Source: Anoplolepis gracilipes (lineage: Eukaryota; Arthropoda; Insecta; Hymenoptera; Formicidae). Taken from it: a DNA stretch of 64,000 bases. The translations under genes were made by a program, and so were the position numbers. The notes beneath the pieces were generated by a model that worked only from the letters and a program-made list of their open reading frames with translations, was not told the DNA's origin and did not search any database. Positions 61,201-64,000 of the stretch are shown piece after piece (within the stretch, counting starts at the first letter, position 1; the number at the start of each line of letters is the position of its first letter). Location: assembly GCF_047496725.1 (NCBI RefSeq), contig NC_132974.1, positions 2,549,501 to 2,613,500 on the forward strand. Direction: 5' to 3'.

Positions 61201-63993
61201 AGAAAACGAAGCAAATGTAGCCATAGCTTTTCCTCTTACCAAGACTGACTGATCTATACAACGAGACAATACCACGCTTACTAAAATTTTTCTTATCTTT
61301 ATTTTTGTATCTTCATTTAGATCGTTTGATAAAAAAAATTCCGTCAAGAGTTTTCCTATGATTTCTTGTGCAAATAATCTATAAGATATTTTACCATTGT
61401 GTGAAAATAATATTATATCTCTGAAAACTGTTATTATAGTGTCTTTGTTACATATGTGTAACAGTTTTATTACAACAGCCGCTTGCCTTTGGCGGCCCTC
61501 TGATCTTTCTGGACATTTCACCATCAACTGATGTATTAAAGTTACAACTGCCTGCGTTGTTTCCATATTGTGAACTTTCAACAAACTTTTTAAAAAGTAC
61601 ATAACTGTCTCATGCATCATACTAATAGACTTTGGTTGCACATTTGTGTGATGAAATAACAGATCGGGAAGCATGTATTGCGCTATTAACATTATAGTCA
61701 TGTCAACAGTGCCATGATTGTTACTGCATAATTCTTGCAAAGCTACAAATGCATTCTGAGTCAGCGATGTTAGCCCATATGTGTTGTGAGACTTAACGTA
61801 CATCTTCAGTTTTGTAATATCCATTAACATGCATATTGTAACATCCAAAGACTCTGTGTGTTCTTTGAACCGAAATGATTTTAACATTACAACAAGGTCG
61901 CAAATAATCCTATTTAATTCTTTTACAAGCCTCAACTTCTCCGAATCTAACATAATGTAACAATCTGTCGATTCGTCATCAATACTGGAATTTATCACAT
62001 TTGTTTCTTTGCCACTCTTTCTAACTGAAGAAAATAAGCTTTCTGACATCTTCAAGGTTTTGATCGCTCTCTGGTACAAGTTAGGATGATAAATCCCGAA
62101 TGCATTGCTACCAGGTACAGTGAGAAGCATAAAATACAAACTTGTAGCTTCCAGACACGCTTCTCTGGAGTCTTCATCAAACTCAGTACATTGGCCAGTC
62201 TTCATTATGTAACCAAACGTTGCAAGCAAAGCACGTATGTTGATATTCAAGATCATCAGAGCTTGCCATGAATATTCAGAGGTTTCACACTCACGTTCGT
62301 TAGCGACGATCCATTCCTTTAGAACGAGACGGGACTTATGCAACAACTGTCTGGCATCATCGCTCTCGAGGTACTCGAGATAATCTTCGGGTACTTCATC
62401 GTAAGTCAGGAACTCTGAATCCCAGATCGACTTGATCCACTCTTCATCGAGAGTATCCAGCTTGAAATCGTGAAATATTTGTAACGATTCCATAATGTGA
62501 GAGAAATGTCGCTTTTAAATTGCGCTCAAAACGTCAAATCGTTATCATCTTCTCCCGCGTGCGGCTCTCGCAGACGTAAACATAACCTTAACTTATCGTT
62601 GTGATAACGCATACAGATTTGGAGAGGTTTCAGGTTATCGTTTTCTTATGCGTAGTAATAATTATTTCACGGTTCTGCTCTTTCGCTATACATGGATCAA
62701 CCAATGTTACGAAAAATTTATCGCACAACATTTCGTTTACTGCAATAAAATGCACGAGGTGAACAATAGCGTCCATTCAGAAGCGGGAAACTAAATAACC
62801 AATGATTGGTTGCCAATCATACGCATGAGCTATTTAAATTACCATATATATACATACAGAAATTTATATATATATGCACCTACATAATCATTTAAACAAA
62901 CCGGTTATTATATTTAACAATTAATATTAATACGTTATATATTAATAGTAAACCAAACTTTTTATAATAAATTATTATAAATATTAATATATAAATACAT
63001 ATATATATAAAAGTGAATTAATATATTTAATGAAATAATTATATGTACTAAATATTTATGTATAAAGTTTGAATAATGATGTATCTTAGAGGTCATGTTT
63101 TTACTTACATATAATAATATCATTTAAATTTGTGTACTTGTATTTGTACTTTTCTTTCATAATTAATTTTGTTAATTATTATTTTCAGATATGGGAAAAG
63201 ATATTACAGCCATTGATGATTTGACTATAGCTACGGCACAAAACGGATCTGTATATACAAGAATTAAAATATTACAATACACAACTATGATGCAGCTATT
63301 TTCTGAAATTATGGAGGATTATAATGGATCATTATTAAGATACCATGATAAATGTCTTTTGCTCTTGCAACAGCAGCGTTCGTTAAGTATGCATTTGTTA
63401 AAAATTTCATTTGTTAAAAAAATTCAATATATATTTATTTATTATTAATTTATCATATATATTTATTATTAATTTATTAAGTAAACTATTTGTTAATCTC
63501 TAGTAAGACGGCAAGTTACAAGCGAGGAATTGGACCATATGCTGGATGCCCAAGAAACTAGCTTATTTGTCGACAATGTAAATATTTGAATTTGCCATTA
63601 CAATAGTATTTTTTACAAATTTTATATATCAAATATGTGATTAATTATATATAGATTTTAGAAGACAGCAAGATTGCAAGGCAACAATTATCAGATATAA
63701 AAAGTAGACATAATGATGTTTTAAAATTGGAAAAGTCTCTCATAGAAGTCAGAGACACATTTGCAGAAATTGCATTTTTAGTGGAGAAACAAGTATAAAT
63801 ATTTGTATTTAGTAATAAAATCATATGTTTACTGATACTAGCAATGCAATACAAAGAATATTAAATATAGAATTTTTTATAGGGAGAACAAATCACTAAT
63901 ATAGAATATTTTGCCAATAAGACAACGGATAACATCGATGGCGGACGTCTTCAGTTGAAAAAGACAGAAAAAAAAAGTCATAGAAATAGAAAG
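57182..63993 (+). CDS. Syntaxin (Qa-SNARE, syntaxin 1-4 type), 3' partial
   Basis: Exons 57182-57214, 57914-58009, 58075-58168, 58296-58370, 63189-63386, 63504-63577, 63655-63792, 63883-63993 (273 residues so far). The last has a donor at 63994, so the membrane anchor lies outside the window. The start MVRDRMPDLRA resembles the syntaxin-4 start. The Habc bundle follows (EAEEIRALIHLINKNIS, then IQKELETRTCTISQTAFRVQ, MMQLFSEIMEDYNGSLLRYH), then the linker TSEELDHMLDAQETSLFV. The SNARE helix contains RHNDVLKLEKSLIEVRDTFA and the zero-layer glutamine Q236 in FLVEKQGEQITNIEYF. It would act in plasma-membrane vesicle fusion. It is more diverged than neuronal syntaxin 1, so syntaxin-4-like is my best guess. 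The first exon is short and supported by start similarity and phase only. Intron 4 (4.8 kb) contains NCAPD3. Confidence 0.88.
57582..57800. mobile_element. piggyBac-type MITE flanked by TTAA
   Basis: A 219 bp segment bounded by TTAA at 57578-57581 and 57801-57804. The ends are inverted copies: CACTAGAAGT at the left and the reverse complement of CATTAGAAGT at the right. Homology continues inward (ACGGTCATTTCTGACCG against GCCGTTCTTTTGACC, then TTTCTATTTTTTA on both sides). There is no ORF. TTAA target duplication is the hallmark of piggyBac transposition. It is located in syntaxin intron 1. Confidence 0.8.
58229..58280 (+). repeat. (TA)n microsatellite followed by poly-T at a syntaxin splice acceptor
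   Basis: About 26 TA units run directly into 12 T and then CAG at 58293-58295, the acceptor of syntaxin exon 4. This fills nearly all of the 127-base intron. Confidence 0.9.
58455..62493 (-). CDS. NCAPD3: Condensin-2 complex subunit D3 (NCAPD3/CAP-D3)
   Basis: Two coding exons on the minus strand, 58991-62493 and 58455-58884, joined at CAACG/GTATGTAT and TTTCAG/GAAACTG in frame, give 1310 residues (human about 1500). The N-terminus (HDFKLDTLDEEWIKSIWDSE) and LYFMLLTVPGSNAFGIYHPN match the CAP-D3 family. The bulk is HEAT repeats, including the condensin Cnd1-type region (SALKILRNLSIMFPALTNKI; DSNSGVREAIVVIFIQLLLE; MIRELTIFLVEEKLL). The C-terminus is Ser/Thr/Pro-rich with basic ends (FTPRLRRSSSEREISPEYTS), as expected for a phosphoregulated tail. 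In condensin II it is a HEAT subunit for mitotic chromosome compaction and interphase organisation. The gene sits entirely within syntaxin intron 4 on the other strand; its stop is 84 bases from syntaxin exon 4. Confidence 0.95.
62494..63188. promoter_or_regulatory. NCAPD3 promoter region inside the syntaxin intron
   Basis: The first ~200 bases upstream of the NCAPD3 start are relatively G+C-rich (TCTCCCGCGTGCGGCTCTCG). The remainder to the syntaxin acceptor at 63188 is AT-rich. No ORF of note. A promoter here is inferred from position. Confidence 0.45.
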
Positions 63994-64000
63994 GTAATTC

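Overview
The window is animal nuclear DNA, almost certainly from an insect. It is AT-rich, intron-dense with GT-AG junctions, and contains many (TA)n microsatellites. The genes are orthologues of conserved animal genes. Intron sizes, codon use and retention of an ANKRD29-type gene suggest a hymenopteran, plausibly an ant; that is inference, because no species-specific marker is visible. All coding models below were assembled by hand by joining ORFs at splice sites and checking phase across every junction.

Layout. 1-9.35 kb: gene-poor, probably a large intron or upstream region of Mondo, with a ~120 bp tandem duplication, an imperfect palindrome and one CpG-rich island. 9.36-16.0 kb (+): Mondo/MLXIP (sugar-sensing bHLHZip factor), 14 exons, with the 5' exons missing. 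18.1-24.8 kb (-): three genes in tandem, read in the order KIFBP (intronless), mitochondrial acyl carrier protein (with a pair of mutually exclusive exons), RPAIN. 25.8-32.7 kb (+): TBC1D8/9-type RabGAP, 19 exons, including one GC-AG intron that is open in frame. 35.2-36.2 kb (-): RpS21. 37.3-39.0 kb (+): SF3A3 (noisette), divergent from RpS21, with a ~730 bp foldback element in the shared promoter interval. 40.4-54.4 kb (+): a CpG-rich promoter, two unassigned small exons and an ANKRD29 orthologue with repeat-sized phase-0 exons. 57.2-64.0 kb (+): a divergent syntaxin (Qa-SNARE) running off the window, whose 4.8 kb intron holds NCAPD3 (condensin II) on the opposite strand.

The genes do not form one pathway. 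They are housekeeping or cell-biology functions: lipoylation/complex I (ACP), replication protein A import (RPAIN), kinesin regulation (KIFBP), Rab GTPase control (TBC1D9), translation (RpS21), splicing (SF3A3), vesicle fusion (syntaxin), chromosome condensation (NCAPD3) and sugar-responsive transcription (Mondo).

I found no undescribed enzymatic system. The most informative items are the ACP mutually exclusive exon pair, the NCAPD3-in-syntaxin nesting, the in-frame GC-AG intron, the foldback element and its related repeat near a second gene start, a TTAA-flanked piggyBac-type MITE, and two small exons that do not fit the neighbouring gene. No tRNA, rRNA or CRISPR array was recognised.
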